Assembly (NCBI GenBank): GCA_964572845.1
Contig: CAZNFX010000003.1
Span: forward strand, 1 to 64,000
Direction of reading: 5' to 3'
Length of the DNA: 64,000 nt
Origin: Bin55 sp964572845
GTDB taxonomy: Bacteria > Pseudomonadota > Gammaproteobacteria > Pseudomonadales > Azotimanducaceae
A program made the position numbers and the translations under genes. This document shows positions 45,306 to 55,280 of the stretch, in pieces. Each line of letters begins with the position of its first letter. The stretch's first letter is position 1. The notes beneath the pieces were generated by a model. It ran no database searches. It saw nothing but the letters and a program-made list of their open reading frames with translations, and was not told the DNA's origin.

Positions 45306-46084
45306 TGACATCGCTTCAGGGCAGAATTGCGCTTGTCACAGGAGGTGGACGAGGTATCGGTCGTGCGATCTCGCTCGCACTGGCATCCGCTGGCGCTGAA
45401 GTAGCAATAAGTTATCGCCGTGACCAGGCGGCAGCACTCGATACGGTAACCGAAATCACCCATGGCGGCCGACAAGCCAGAGCCTACTGTGCGCAGTTGC
45501 AAATCGAAGAGGATTGCGATGCGTTGGTGCAGCAGGTGCTCACAGATTTTGGGACTCCAACGATTCTCGTTAACAATGCAGGTATTGCGAGTCGCGGGTT
45601 GTCTGTAGCCGAAACCCATTCGTCAGAGGTTGTTGAGGTCATGGCAATACATGCCTTTGCTGCACATGCTCTTTGCCGCCTGCTCATCCCCCACATGCGC
45701 GCGGCAGAAAGGTCTGACATAGTGATGATTTCAAGTGCCACGACTAGCGAACCCATTGCCAATGGCGCACCCTACAACATGGCAAAGGCAGCATTGGAAA
45801 TGCTGGCGTACACAGTGTCCCGGGAGGAGCGAGAGCACGGCATCCGTGCAAATGTCGTAGCGCCAGGACTTGTGGATACCGAGATGGGGCGTCGCCTAAT
45901 GCGTGCACGGGCGGGGATCCTCAACATCAGCGAACTCGACGGGGTCTCGCCATTCTCTCACGTCTGCAAACCAAGTGAAGTAGCAAAACTCGTAGCATTC
46001 CTGGTTTCGCCCGCAAACACCTACATGACGGGTGCGCGCATTCCGTTCAATGCAGGTGGCACCGTCGACTATGAGTGGTACTAG
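45305..46084 (+). CDS. Short-chain dehydrogenase/reductase (FabG-like)
   Basis: NAD(P)-dependent oxidoreductase of 259 residues: cofactor motif TGGGRGIG (11-18), NNAG, catalytic Ser in MISSATT, and YNMAKAALEML (YxxxK), ending FNAGGTVDYEWY. Overlap with the upstream enoyl-CoA hydratase indicates co-translation, so it may oxidise the 3-hydroxyacyl product of that enzyme. FabG-like 3-oxoacyl reductase activity is an alternative. Confidence 0.92.
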   Translation: MTSLQGRIALVTGGGRGIGRAISLALASAGAEVAISYRRDQAAALDTVTEITHGGRQARAYCAQLQIEEDCDALVQQVLTDFGTPTILVNNAGIASRGLSVAETHSSEVVEVMAIHAFAAHALCRLLIPHMRAAERSDIVMISSATTSEPIANGAPYNMAKAALEMLAYTVSREEREHGIRANVVAPGLVDTEMGRRLMRARAGILNISELDGVSPFSHVCKPSEVAKLVAFLVSPANTYMTGARIPFNAGGTVDYEWY

Positions 46085-46150
46085 ATCGACGCGCGATAGC
46101 TGCATTTTGCAACTAGTAGCCTATAGCTTCGCATCAGCTGACAAGCCCCT

Positions 46151-49100
46151 GTGAGCTTAGCGCAACGTCGGCAAACCACAAGATTCCATCCTCTAGTACA
46201 GGATTGGTTCAGCAGCAAGTACGGAAACCCCACTCCCGTACAAAGTCAAAGCTGGCCTCGCATTGCCAAGGGCGACAGTCTTGTAGTTAGCGCACCAACA
46301 GGAAGCGGGAAGACTCTTACAGCGTTTCTCGCACTCATTGACCAATTCGTTCGCAAGGACTTGGAATCGGGAGCGATTCGAGTGGTGTATGTATCACCGC
46401 TCAAAGCACTCAACAATGACATTCGACGCAATCTGCTAGAACCTCTCGGCGAACTCAGAGAGGCATTTGCACAATCGGGAGAGCCGTTCCCATCCATCCA
46501 GGTCCAGACCCGGAGCGGCGATACACCACAAGCCGTGCGTCAGCGCATGCTTCGTCAACCGCCAGAGATCCTGGTAACAACCCCAGAGAGTTTGATGCTC
46601 ATGCTGACTGCTCGACGCAGTCAACACTTGTTTGATCACGTCGAGTCAGTGATCCTGGATGAGATTCACGCACTTGTAGAAAATCGACGCGGCGCCATGC
46701 TCATGGCTTGCCTTGAGCGAATTGTCGACATGTCCGGAGAGTTCCAACGAATCGCGTTGTCCGCTACGGTGAGACCCATGTCGACGATCGTTAGCTACGT
46801 TGCGGGATTCGACCGACATGGGCAACCGCGAAACGTCGATTCGATTGAGTTGGAGGGTTCAAAGGAAATCCAACTCTCAGTGCACTTGCCCAAAGACGCC
46901 ATTGAAGCGTATGAACAGGGCCAACCAATCTGGGAGCACTTGATCGCCGACTTCGATCAGGCAATCCAATCAAACCGTTCAACGCTAGTTTTTGTCGGCT
47001 CGCGCCGCATGTCCGAAAAGGTCACTCACGATTTGAACCGCGCAACCGACACGGTGCTGGCTTATTCCCACCACGGTTCACTCTCGCGTGAAATCCGCGA
47101 GGAAGTCGAAGCACGATTGAAACGGGGAGAACTCAAAGCCATTGTGGCGACAAGTTCGTTGGAAATGGGAATCGACATTGGCCATCTTGATCAGGTGTTG
47201 CTGGTTCAATCGCCGCCGAGCGTTGCGTCCGCTCTTCAGCGAATTGGCCGATCAGGACACAACGTGGACGATGTCTCGCATGCAAGGCTCTACCCAACGC
47301 ATGCTTGGGACTTGGTCGATGCGGCGGCGTTGGCAAACGCAGTGGAAACACGAGACATCGAACCATTGCGACCATTGATCTGCCCTCTAGACCTCCTAGC
47401 ACAGCTCGTTGTTGCTCACTGTGTTGCCGGAGCAAGTCACTCGGACGACATCTTCTCCACACTTACCCGAAGTTTTCCGTTCGCCCAACTTAGTCGCGAG
47501 CACTTTGAGCTTGTCATAGGCATGCTTACAGGCAGGTACGAAGACGCCCGTATCAGAAGCCTTCAGCCTCGCATCGCCCACGACCGAGCCAGTGGCACCC
47601 TCACGTCACGCAAGGGTGCTTCGTTGGCGCTCTATTCCTCTGGAGGCACGATTCCAGATCGTGGTTACTATCGCATGCGTCACGTTGATACCGGCGCGTT
47701 GATTGGCGAACTTGACGAAGAGTATGTTTGGGAAGCAAGAGTTGGACAACACCTGACCTTTGGCTCTCAGCAATGGGAGATTGCTTCAATCACGCACAAC
47801 GATGTCAACGTGCGGTCCAGAGGTTCGTCGTCTGCTGCAGTCCCCTTCTATAAATCCGAATTTACCAATAGGGACTTTCACTATGCAAATCTGGTGGGGG
47901 AATTTCTTGCAACAGCTGAACAGCTCCTACTGCAAAACGAGAACGAGTCGCTCTTCGGTCTGCTTCTGAATCGTGGGTTTGAAACAGGCGCAGCTTCAAA
48001 TTTGTTGGAGCTTCTCCAGCGACAACGCAAGAGCACTGGAATCCTCCCGCACTCAAACAATTTGGTTGTCGAGTGGTTGACATCTGGGCCCGGAGGCTAC
48101 GTTTCGGGAACAAGCGACGATCAAGCAATACTCCACACAAGTTGGGGAGGGAAAGTAAATCGTCCGCTAGCGTTGGCTTTGGAGACGGCGTGGAGAGAAT
48201 CGTACTCAAGTGAACCCGACATAAGCTGCGACAACTATTGCATTGCAATTCAACTCAAGCAGGGAGCCACGATCGAGTCCATTTTGGGATTCCTCGAACC
48301 AACCCGATTCAAGCAACGATTGTCGGAGTCGCTGGAGAAGTCCGGCTTCTTCGGTGCGAGATTTCGTGAGTGTGCTGGACGTGCATTACTGCTCAACAAG
48401 ACCCGATTCGATCAGCGAGTGCCATTGTGGATGACACGAATGCAGTCCAAGAAACTGCTTGCCGCGGCGCAGTCATACAAGGATTTTCCCATTCTGATCG
48501 AGACTCTCCGCACCTGCTACAACGATGAATTCGACCTCGAAGCTTCGTTGCAGGTGTTGCAACGACTGCAGAACGGGTCCATCGATCTTCATATTGTTCG
48601 CAACAAGCTTCCTAGCCCATTTGCGGCAAACATTGCCTTTGATCAGATCGGCAGATACATGTATGCCGACGATGAACCGGAAATTAGGAAGCAATCGAGC
48701 ATAGCCAGCGACCTTATTGAAGGTGCGATCCGCAATCCCGAGCTTAGGCCATTGCTGGTCGAGAAGGTTGTTGAGGACTTTGAACTAAAGGTTCAAAGAC
48801 GGTTTCCGTCATACGAACCAACCGAACCATTGGAATTGGAAGAATGGGTCAAGTCCCGCGTATGGATTCCTCTAGACCAATGGTTCACAGAGACCGAAAT
48901 CCCCAGAAACGTAGAAAAAGTGACATTGAGTGATTGGACAGGGTTGGTACATCCGGAAAATCGAGAGCTCATTCAGAACAACCTCACGCAAGCGGTAGCC
49001 AATACGCTGCAGTTCTACGGTCCTCACTCTCGCGACGAGATCAAGAATTTTCTACCAATCGACAACGCCGAACTCGATGAGATTCTTGACGAATTAGTTG

Positions 49101-50413
49101 GCAACGAGACGTTGACGGATGACGTACGCGTAGCCAACCATGAGACGCTCCTGGTATGCGATCGAGAGAACTTGGATGTTCTTCTGCGGTATCAACGACT
49201 TGCCAACCGACCGTCCGTAGATCCAGTCACAGCGCGCAAATGGGTCGACTTCATGACTGAGTGGCAAGAGCTTGAAGTCCAGGAAGCGGAATTAGACTCG
49301 GTTCTTGAAATCGTTGAGTACCTTCGAGGCTACAGCGCACCGGTTTCGTTCTGGCTCCGCGATGTCTGGTTGCCGCGTACAGGATCGGTACCCTCAGACA
49401 GACTAAACGAGTGTCTTGCGGCCCAGGAAATCTGCTGGAGAGGTACGGATCGCGAAAAAATGGCAGTCGGTCTACCTGATGACATTGCCTTTCCACGTCG
49501 ATCGGACAGCGAGTCTACAGCACTCAAGAGCTTGTTTGTCGATCCCAATGCTAGATATACGTTCTCACAACTGTATTCCAGCAGCAATGACTCTCTTGGT
49601 GAATTCAACACTCTATTCTGGAGCTCCGTGTGGAATGGAGACATCTCATCCGATAGTTTCAGCTCCCTTAAGTCGGGTGTAGCAAACAACTTTAGGAATA
49701 TTCCAAACCCCACCTCATCGCGACCTCAAAGCTATCGTCCATATCGCCGAAATTCAAGGAGCCGCTTAAGGACAATATGGCCAGGCACGTGGTACTGGAA
49801 CGACTACCAAGAATCCTCTGACAATCCAATCGGCGATATTGAGGATAGAAAGGAACGAGTTCGCGTGCTACTCGACCGCTACGGGTTCGTAACGAGGGAA
49901 ATCGCAAATCGCGAAAGCGCAGAGTTTCGCTGGTCGGCAGTTTTCCCTGCTCTACGAGTCATGGAGTTGGCGGGAGAGGTCACCGTTGGTTTGTTCTTCT
50001 TAGAACTATCCGGGCCACAGTTCGCACGACCCGATGCTTTGCGGAGCCTAACGAATTGCAGGTCTAGTGAACCGCGTTGGTTATCAGCCTATGATCCGGC
50101 GAGTCCATGCGGCTTAGGAATGAACTGGTCTGAACTGCCTCCACGGCGAGTTGGCAACTATGTTGGCATTGCGGGTGAACAAGTGCTTTGCGCATGCACC
50201 TCAAATGGGAGAAAACTGAGAGTGTATGTAGAACCCGACGACGCTCGTCTGCTGGAGCTGTTTGGGGAGTTGTCGAAGGTTGTTACCGACCAGCGCACGT
50301 TAGTGATTGAGGAAATAAACGGTGAGCCGGCTCGCTCAAGTTCCTATTTTCCACTGCTAGCCACGACAACCTCTGCCTATCGCGACCACCAGCGAATCTA
50401 CATCGAGAGCTAG
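46151..50413 (+). CDS. lhr: Large superfamily 2 helicase Lhr
   Basis: DNA repair helicase of 1420 residues translocating 3' to 5'. The Lhr core (about 1-850) shows FHPLVQDWF, a Q-motif region (GNPTPVQSQSW), Walker A APTGSGKT, DEIH box (VILDEIHAL), SATVRP, TSSLEMGIDIGHLDQVLLVQ and QRIGRSGH, then winged-helix and Lhr-specific domains. The remaining ~550 residues are the long C-terminal extension found in bacterial Lhr. The start is GTG 46151 with no strong ribosome-binding site. It begins 66 bp after the SDR gene. Confidence 0.93.
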   Translation: MSLAQRRQTTRFHPLVQDWFSSKYGNPTPVQSQSWPRIAKGDSLVVSAPTGSGKTLTAFLALIDQFVRKDLESGAIRVVYVSPLKALNNDIRRNLLEPLGELREAFAQSGEPFPSIQVQTRSGDTPQAVRQRMLRQPPEILVTTPESLMLMLTARRSQHLFDHVESVILDEIHALVENRRGAMLMACLERIVDMSGEFQRIALSATVRPMSTIVSYVAGFDRHGQPRNVDSIELEGSKEIQLSVHLPKDAIEAYEQGQPIWEHLIADFDQAIQSNRSTLVFVGSRRMSEKVTHDLNRATDTVLAYSHHGSLSREIREEVEARLKRGELKAIVATSSLEMGIDIGHLDQVLLVQSPPSVASALQRIGRSGHNVDDVSHARLYPTHAWDLVDAAALANAVETRDIEPLRPLICPLDLLAQLVVAHCVAGASHSDDIFSTLTRSFPFAQLSREHFELVIGMLTGRYEDARIRSLQPRIAHDRASGTLTSRKGASLALYSSGGTIPDRGYYRMRHVDTGALIGELDEEYVWEARVGQHLTFGSQQWEIASITHNDVNVRSRGSSSAAVPFYKSEFTNRDFHYANLVGEFLATAEQLLLQNENESLFGLLLNRGFETGAASNLLELLQRQRKSTGILPHSNNLVVEWLTSGPGGYVSGTSDDQAILHTSWGGKVNRPLALALETAWRESYSSEPDISCDNYCIAIQLKQGATIESILGFLEPTRFKQRLSESLEKSGFFGARFRECAGRALLLNKTRFDQRVPLWMTRMQSKKLLAAAQSYKDFPILIETLRTCYNDEFDLEASLQVLQRLQNGSIDLHIVRNKLPSPFAANIAFDQIGRYMYADDEPEIRKQSSIASDLIEGAIRNPELRPLLVEKVVEDFELKVQRRFPSYEPTEPLELEEWVKSRVWIPLDQWFTETEIPRNVEKVTLSDWTGLVHPENRELIQNNLTQAVANTLQFYGPHSRDEIKNFLPIDNAELDEILDELVGNETLTDDVRVANHETLLVCDRENLDVLLRYQRLANRPSVDPVTARKWVDFMTEWQELEVQEAELDSVLEIVEYLRGYSAPVSFWLRDVWLPRTGSVPSDRLNECLAAQEICWRGTDREKMAVGLPDDIAFPRRSDSESTALKSLFVDPNARYTFSQLYSSSNDSLGEFNTLFWSSVWNGDISSDSFSSLKSGVANNFRNIPNPTSSRPQSYRPYRRNSRSRLRTIWPGTWYWNDYQESSDNPIGDIEDRKERVRVLLDRYGFVTREIANRESAEFRWSAVFPALRVMELAGEVTVGLFFLELSGPQFARPDALRSLTNCRSSEPRWLSAYDPASPCGLGMNWSELPPRRVGNYVGIAGEQVLCACTSNGRKLRVYVEPDDARLLELFGELSKVVTDQRTLVIEEINGEPARSSSYFPLLATTTSAYRDHQRIYIES

Positions 50414-50480
50414 CTTGTAATTCAAGCGCAATATTCTCTTAGCCTTTGCACAGCAGCAAACTGCAAGATTTTCTTGAGAC

Positions 50481-51176
50481 TCATTCAGCTTTGTGTCGTC
50501 GTGACCTCAAATACGAGACTGTCCATTTCGCGACTAGAGGGAAGACACCCATCACGACCAAGGCAACAATCAGCGTCGGAGACAAAATGCCCGAAAACGA
50601 TTCCAATTGACCTAATTGACTTCCAGCATTTACGAACACGGCCGTAGTAGCTAACATGCCAAGTTGACTGACCCAAACGTAGTGCCAAAACTTTAGGGTC
50701 GTAAGCCCCATTGCTGCATTGACAACAAAGTAGGGTATGGTCGGAACAAGCCTGATCGCAAAAAGGTAAAAGATTCCATCCCTGTCAATCCCATCGTTGA
50801 TGGGCCCCAATTGAGTTGCAAATTTGGTCTGCACCAAGTCTCTGAACAAGTAGCGTGCAAGCAGGAACGCGAGACTTGCCCCGACAGTGCTTACTATCGA
50901 AACAACAATAACGCCTGTGACAAAATCGAAGATTGCGCCCGCGAGCAAGGTAAGTCCAGTCGCGCTTGGAATGGATAGTGAAGTCAATCCTATGTAGACC
51001 AATGCGAACAACAGAATCGTAAGTATGGGATTCTCTCGATAGAACTCCACGAGCTTGCTCCGCTGCTCCTGCAGATAGGAGAGAGAAAAGTAATCTGAGA
51101 AATCAAGCACAAAGAAGAGAATTACTATGAGAACAACCGCGAGCACGAGAATGATTTGCAGTGGTTTCATGTGCAA
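50481..51176 (-). CDS. TVP38/TMEM64 (DedA-like, VTT-domain) membrane protein
   Basis: Inner-membrane protein of 231 residues with about five to six hydrophobic segments. It has the family's conserved FxxRLVPxxPYxxxN motif (AIRLVPTIPYFVVNAAMGLT) and the upstream GxxxxxxGAxxxF region (LTLLAGAIFDFVTGV). Related DedA/VTT proteins are lipid scramblases or undecaprenyl-phosphate carriers; the precise substrate here is unknown. Converges on lhr with 67 bp between. Confidence 0.9.
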   Translation of the reverse strand: MHMKPLQIILVLAVVLIVILFFVLDFSDYFSLSYLQEQRSKLVEFYRENPILTILLFALVYIGLTSLSIPSATGLTLLAGAIFDFVTGVIVVSIVSTVGASLAFLLARYLFRDLVQTKFATQLGPINDGIDRDGIFYLFAIRLVPTIPYFVVNAAMGLTTLKFWHYVWVSQLGMLATTAVFVNAGSQLGQLESFSGILSPTLIVALVVMGVFPLVAKWTVSYLRSRRHKAE

Positions 51177-51320
51177 CGTAAATATTTATCAGTGATTAAG
51201 GCTCAATAACCTTGCTGTAGCGGTTTTGAGCTGTTTTGGCTCACACCTAAATTGTCGTCAAAAGGGTACTAGACCGTCGCAGTGAAGGTCGGACCCCTAT
51301 CTAGTAGTCAATACGTGGTG

Positions 51321-52520
51321 CTAGTCCGGCAATCCCAACACTCGTTTAGCGATGATATTTCTTTGAATCTCATTGCTACCACTATATATAGACGCCGCTC
51401 GACCGGCTAGCCACCCACGAGTGTCGCCAATATTTCGTGCCGAAAATCCGGCGCCGCTCCAGCCCAGACCTGCACAACCACGCATTTCGACGAATAGCTG
51501 CGAACGCTGCTGTTGCAGTTCTGTGCCATACATTTTGAATATTGACGTCTGAGGTCCTGGGGTGTTGCCGTCTTCGGTCTCTTCCACCGTACGACGCTGG
51601 GTCAGCTGAAATGCCTGAGAGTTCATGTTGGCTACTACAACACGGCTCCGAAGCATTGCATCAGCAATCTTGTCGTCAGACTCCCCTGCGTATGCTTTCG
51701 CTTCTTGTTCCAGTGATGGCCCAGGGTCGCGGGTTGCGCCGCCGCCCACCAAAGACGCCATGCTTCCCCGTTCATGTTGCAACAGCCGCTTTCCAACAGT
51801 CCAACCTTTGTTTAACTCGCCAATCAAGTCTTCCTTCATCGCTATCGCATTGTCAAAGAATGTCTCACAAAACGGAGACTCCCCAGAGATGAGGCGGATT
51901 GGTTTTACAGTAATGCCTTGCTGCGACATGTCCATGAGGACAAAACTTATGCCTTCATGCTTGGGCACATCTGGATTGGTGCGAACTAGAACGAATATCC
52001 AGTCAGCGATTTGGGCACCGGAGGTCCAGATCTTAGATCCATTGACAACATAGTGATCGCCATTGTCAACAGCCCGTGTTTGTAGCGACGCCAAGTCGGA
52101 CCCCGCGTTGGGTTCACTGTATCCCTGACACCAAGCGACTTGTGCCTGAACAATTCGAGGAAGATGTCTGAGCTTTTGATCTTCGGTCCCAAATTCAAGC
52201 AATGTGGGGCCAATTAGGGAAATCCCCATTCCCGCTAATGGAGCTCTAGCGCCGATACGACGCATCTCCTCGATCAAAATCATGTACTGATCGGTATGGA
52301 GTCCGCCACCGCCATAAGCTTCCGGCCAGGTGGGTGCAGTCCACCCCTTCTCGATCATCCGATCCAGCCAAAGCTTAGTGTCGGAGTCTCTAACGGGGGT
52401 CTTGGTGCTGCCGGTTGATATGGGTCCAGGACCTCGGGCGCCACTTGGACAATTGCTTTCCAGCCATACTCGTGTGTCGTGACGAAACTCTTCTAGTGCA
52501 TTCAAGCCTTGAAACTCCAA
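51321..52520 (-). CDS. Acyl-CoA dehydrogenase
   Basis: FAD-dependent dehydrogenase of 399 residues with WCQGYSEPNAGSDLASLQTR, VNGSKIWTSGAQIADWIFVL and the C-terminal IYSGSNEIQRNIIAKRVLGL motifs. The sequence WPEAYGGGGLHTDQYMILIE and the WCQGYSEP form are typical of long or branched acyl-CoA dehydrogenases linked to steroid and terpenoid side-chain breakdown, but the substrate is not fixed. The catalytic base is not assigned here. It is a single gene with a 432-bp upstream region. Confidence 0.92.
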   Translation of the reverse strand: MEFQGLNALEEFRHDTRVWLESNCPSGARGPGPISTGSTKTPVRDSDTKLWLDRMIEKGWTAPTWPEAYGGGGLHTDQYMILIEEMRRIGARAPLAGMGISLIGPTLLEFGTEDQKLRHLPRIVQAQVAWCQGYSEPNAGSDLASLQTRAVDNGDHYVVNGSKIWTSGAQIADWIFVLVRTNPDVPKHEGISFVLMDMSQQGITVKPIRLISGESPFCETFFDNAIAMKEDLIGELNKGWTVGKRLLQHERGSMASLVGGGATRDPGPSLEQEAKAYAGESDDKIADAMLRSRVVVANMNSQAFQLTQRRTVEETEDGNTPGPQTSIFKMYGTELQQQRSQLFVEMRGCAGLGWSGAGFSARNIGDTRGWLAGRAASIYSGSNEIQRNIIAKRVLGLPD

Positions 52521-52953
52521 TTGCGTTGATTACTAAAGTTCGTTGGTCGGCTCTTGGACCACCTATGGGTAAGTACTAATATTAAAGAATCGGAGGCAGG
52601 TTCAAAGGAATCGTCAATTTCAAACTGGATTCTCTTCGTATTGTGGATTGAGGAAACCCCTTGTGCTCCGCTATTTCAGGATCCTTCATTAGTGTGCCAA
52701 TTGCCAGTGACTACTAGGTCGCACGAGCATGCTCGTGACTCTAGTTTTCTGCTTTACTCCGTTGTATCTGATCGCGGAGACGGGATGGAAGAACGCGTAC
52801 TACACCCTCCAACATCGCTAGTGACAGGAATCGTGTAACAGCGTGGGACGGCTCGAATAGTGCACGGATTAAGGCATGGGGGCATGAGGGCACTAGATCC
52901 CGGGTCAATTCCGCCCATGCCATTACAGAGCATTCGATAGGAAAGGAAGGTCT
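52521..52953. other. Divergent intergenic region with palindromes
   Basis: 432 bases between the acyl-CoA dehydrogenase gene and an unknown anchored protein. It includes a 16-bp palindrome (52722-52737) and a weaker inverted pair GGCATGGG (52873-52880) / CCCATGCC (52914-52921). AAGGAAGG near 52944-52951 is the ribosome-binding site for the gene on the right. No protein frame is supported. Confidence 0.4.
52722..52737. repeat. 16-bp perfect palindrome
   Basis: CACGAGCATGCTCGTG is self-complementary over all eight pairs. It lies 202 bases upstream of the acyl-CoA dehydrogenase start and 217 bases upstream of the 461-residue protein gene. Length and symmetry suit the operator of a dimeric repressor (TetR or FadR type); a cruciform or terminator is less likely because no T-run follows. 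Confidence 0.55.
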
Positions 52954-54339
52954 GTGATCGGAAGAACTAGACACCTCGCAGTCTCTGCGGTCTTTTGTTT
53001 GGGTGTTGTTGTATGTACGCTACTCCTAATTCGATTCAACGAACGTGAAGGAACGAAGGAGAGAGGCATATCGGAAGCAGCGTTGCCTCATGCGGTCTAT
53101 GCTTCCGAGTCGGGCACCGCGAACACGCAAAGTGAGGACGTGCTGGGCGCTGAGAAGTTCAGTTCTTTGGTGTTCAGCGACACATGTCCCACCGAGCTCA
53201 CTGGAGAAGTCTTGAATGATGTCGACTGCCTTGAAGCTGTGGAGCAGCATTTCTTAGACAAACCGGTCTATTTCACCGACTACATCGGCATGGTTTCAAG
53301 AGACAGTTCATTCACCTACAGGATGATGTTTCAAAGTCACGAGAGGGACAAGGAACTGGTAGTTCAAGCTCTTTCGCGCCCAGAGTGCTACCTCACAGAG
53401 GGACCCATTCGTTTAGACTTGCGGGAGACTTGCAGCGCCGACGCATTTTCTCGCTACACTTACTTTTTGAAGTTCTGCCGTCACGTGTCAGACGACGCCT
53501 CTGATGAGTCTCAGGACGGAAGTCAATGGTTCAAGCCAGATGAACTCAATGGTGAAAAGACGTTCTATCAGACGGCGTTGAGCGAGTTGCAGCAAATTAG
53601 AGAAGAAGGGGACATCGAACAATACTACGCACTTCGTAATCAATTCAGAGAATTTCTGTTAAAGGATATTTGGATAAAGCACCAATGTCCTGCCCATGAC
53701 TCCTCAGACTTACGCCCTTACCTACCTAGCATTGGCTCTAACGACTTGGACTATGCAGCATCGCGAGCAAACGAGGGAAGGACGATTGCTGACATGCTTG
53801 CTGGTGAGACTCTCTCCAATCCTAAGTCATCCAAGCAAAATCGTCCGTCGTCTGAATGGGTTGAAAAAGAGCTTATCAACAAGAACCCCACTGCTGAGCG
53901 TTCGCTGCGCCACCTCAACAACCAATTTGACCTGATTAGAGTTGTCGCGGCACGGTTGGGAGCTGACTGGTTACTCATCAATCAGGATTGGCGTAGTCTT
54001 TATTGGGACAAGATTTTTTGGGAGTCGTACAAAGAGATGTTTCCGTGGAAGATCTACTTGGATGATGCAGTACGCGACTCGATTTCGGACCGCACAAGCG
54101 CAATCCTATATGCCACTAGAGGTCTTGTGGCTCTCGAACGTGCAGGATATGAACCTGACGTTCAAGAAATAGTGCTGCACATTTGCGGCAAAGAAGTGGA
54201 AGAGGAAGAATTGGAGGATTGCGCAACGGCGATGAGCAACACAGAAATGCTGCTGCAAGCCACAGCAATCGACGAGCTTCGAACGCTCGATGAACTTGCG
54301 GCAGCCGCTAAGAGTTTGGACCTCTACCTGAACTTCTAG
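52954..54339 (+). CDS. Hypothetical membrane-anchored protein
   Basis: A 461-residue protein with one N-terminal hydrophobic helix (LAVSAVFCLGVVVCTLLLIR) and a long, mostly helical, acidic domain outside the membrane with several cysteines. No recognised motif. Start GTG 52954 follows AAGGAAGG at good spacing, and no nearby ATG is better. It is convergent with the small membrane protein of the AAA/WYL cluster, so co-function with that cluster is possible but unproven. Confidence 0.75.
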   Translation: MIGRTRHLAVSAVFCLGVVVCTLLLIRFNEREGTKERGISEAALPHAVYASESGTANTQSEDVLGAEKFSSLVFSDTCPTELTGEVLNDVDCLEAVEQHFLDKPVYFTDYIGMVSRDSSFTYRMMFQSHERDKELVVQALSRPECYLTEGPIRLDLRETCSADAFSRYTYFLKFCRHVSDDASDESQDGSQWFKPDELNGEKTFYQTALSELQQIREEGDIEQYYALRNQFREFLLKDIWIKHQCPAHDSSDLRPYLPSIGSNDLDYAASRANEGRTIADMLAGETLSNPKSSKQNRPSSEWVEKELINKNPTAERSLRHLNNQFDLIRVVAARLGADWLLINQDWRSLYWDKIFWESYKEMFPWKIYLDDAVRDSISDRTSAILYATRGLVALERAGYEPDVQEIVLHICGKEVEEEELEDCATAMSNTEMLLQATAIDELRTLDELAAAAKSLDLYLNF

Positions 54340-54568
54340 TCAGGACGCCTTGGCATTCGTGCTACAGAAGATGATGGCAGTTATTTCAGAGCTATATAGC
54401 GATTGAGACCAAAATGCGACACTTGTAACGACACGCTCTCACAAACGACTCCAGCAATTGTTCATTGACATCCAATTCATGAATTTATTATTCTTTAACA
54501 AATACTTAGCTTAACAAACAATTAACCACTGATCCTCTCTTACAAAACACAAGCTCGCTGTTGGCGTC

Positions 54569-55225
54569 CTAATGTGCTTTCTGACGGTTCCAACCTTCAG
54601 GCGACACAAGTACTCCAACCGAAGCTGATACCTCCTTTCCACGACTTTCCATAGCTATCAGATCTTCTACCATCAAGTCCTCTCGCATTTGCGTAACGAG
54701 ATTGCGGAAGGTCCCTGCCAATACTGCCTCGTCGGAAATGTCAGTCTGGGTAGCCGCCTGTTCCTTTGTGATATAGAGATTTTCGTGCTTGTCCACTAGT
54801 CGAATGTAGTTTGCGAGAGTAACGATGACATCCGCGGAAGCAATCAACGAAATGCTGCGTGCCAGATTCTTCATGTTAGTAACTTCATCATGGCTAATGT
54901 GTCCGTCGTCATCAGCCTTCGAGAATTCGTGGAGAAGCTCGTGATAACGCTCAAGTCGTTTTCTGAACAATTCGGTCTTGAACTCCCGTTCTGTCTCGTA
55001 TTGGGACTGGAAATGCAGGGTCACCGCAACGGATGCTACAACCAAGACCACCGCGACCACTGCGGCAAGTATTTCAATGGTCAGTTCAGAGACATCTGCA
55101 CTGAACATTACATGTAACAAGACAGCACTTGTCAGAACGATAGCCGCACAAAGGGTTGCTACAGTGAAATTTCTTTTTAGTTTTTCTCTCTTGCGCTTAT
55201 CGGCGAGTTGATGTTGAGTACTCAT
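54569..55225 (-). CDS. Membrane protein with cytoplasmic coiled region
   Basis: A 218-residue protein with a basic N-terminus (KRKREKLKRN), two hydrophobic segments (TVATLCAAIVLTSAVLLHVM and IEILAAVVAVVLVVASVAVT), then a charged helical region with coiled-coil character (FQSQYETEREFKTELFRKRL) and a soluble tail. No family recognised. It follows the WYL regulator gene on the same strand with a 55-bp gap, so it is probably co-expressed with it. Confidence 0.72.
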   Translation of the reverse strand: MSTQHQLADKRKREKLKRNFTVATLCAAIVLTSAVLLHVMFSADVSELTIEILAAVVAVVLVVASVAVTLHFQSQYETEREFKTELFRKRLERYHELLHEFSKADDDGHISHDEVTNMKNLARSISLIASADVIVTLANYIRLVDKHENLYITKEQAATQTDISDEAVLAGTFRNLVTQMREDLMVEDLIAMESRGKEVSASVGVLVSPEGWNRQKAH

Positions 55226-55280
55226 GCGTTCTCCTTTGCTACATGTTCAATTTATAGCTTGTCGTATGTCGTGGTTAAGG

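Noticed and set aside
46097..46115. Hairpin TAGCTGCA-TTT-TGCAACTA after the SDR gene as a terminator
   Set aside because: One mismatch, low stability and no T-run; too weak to annotate.
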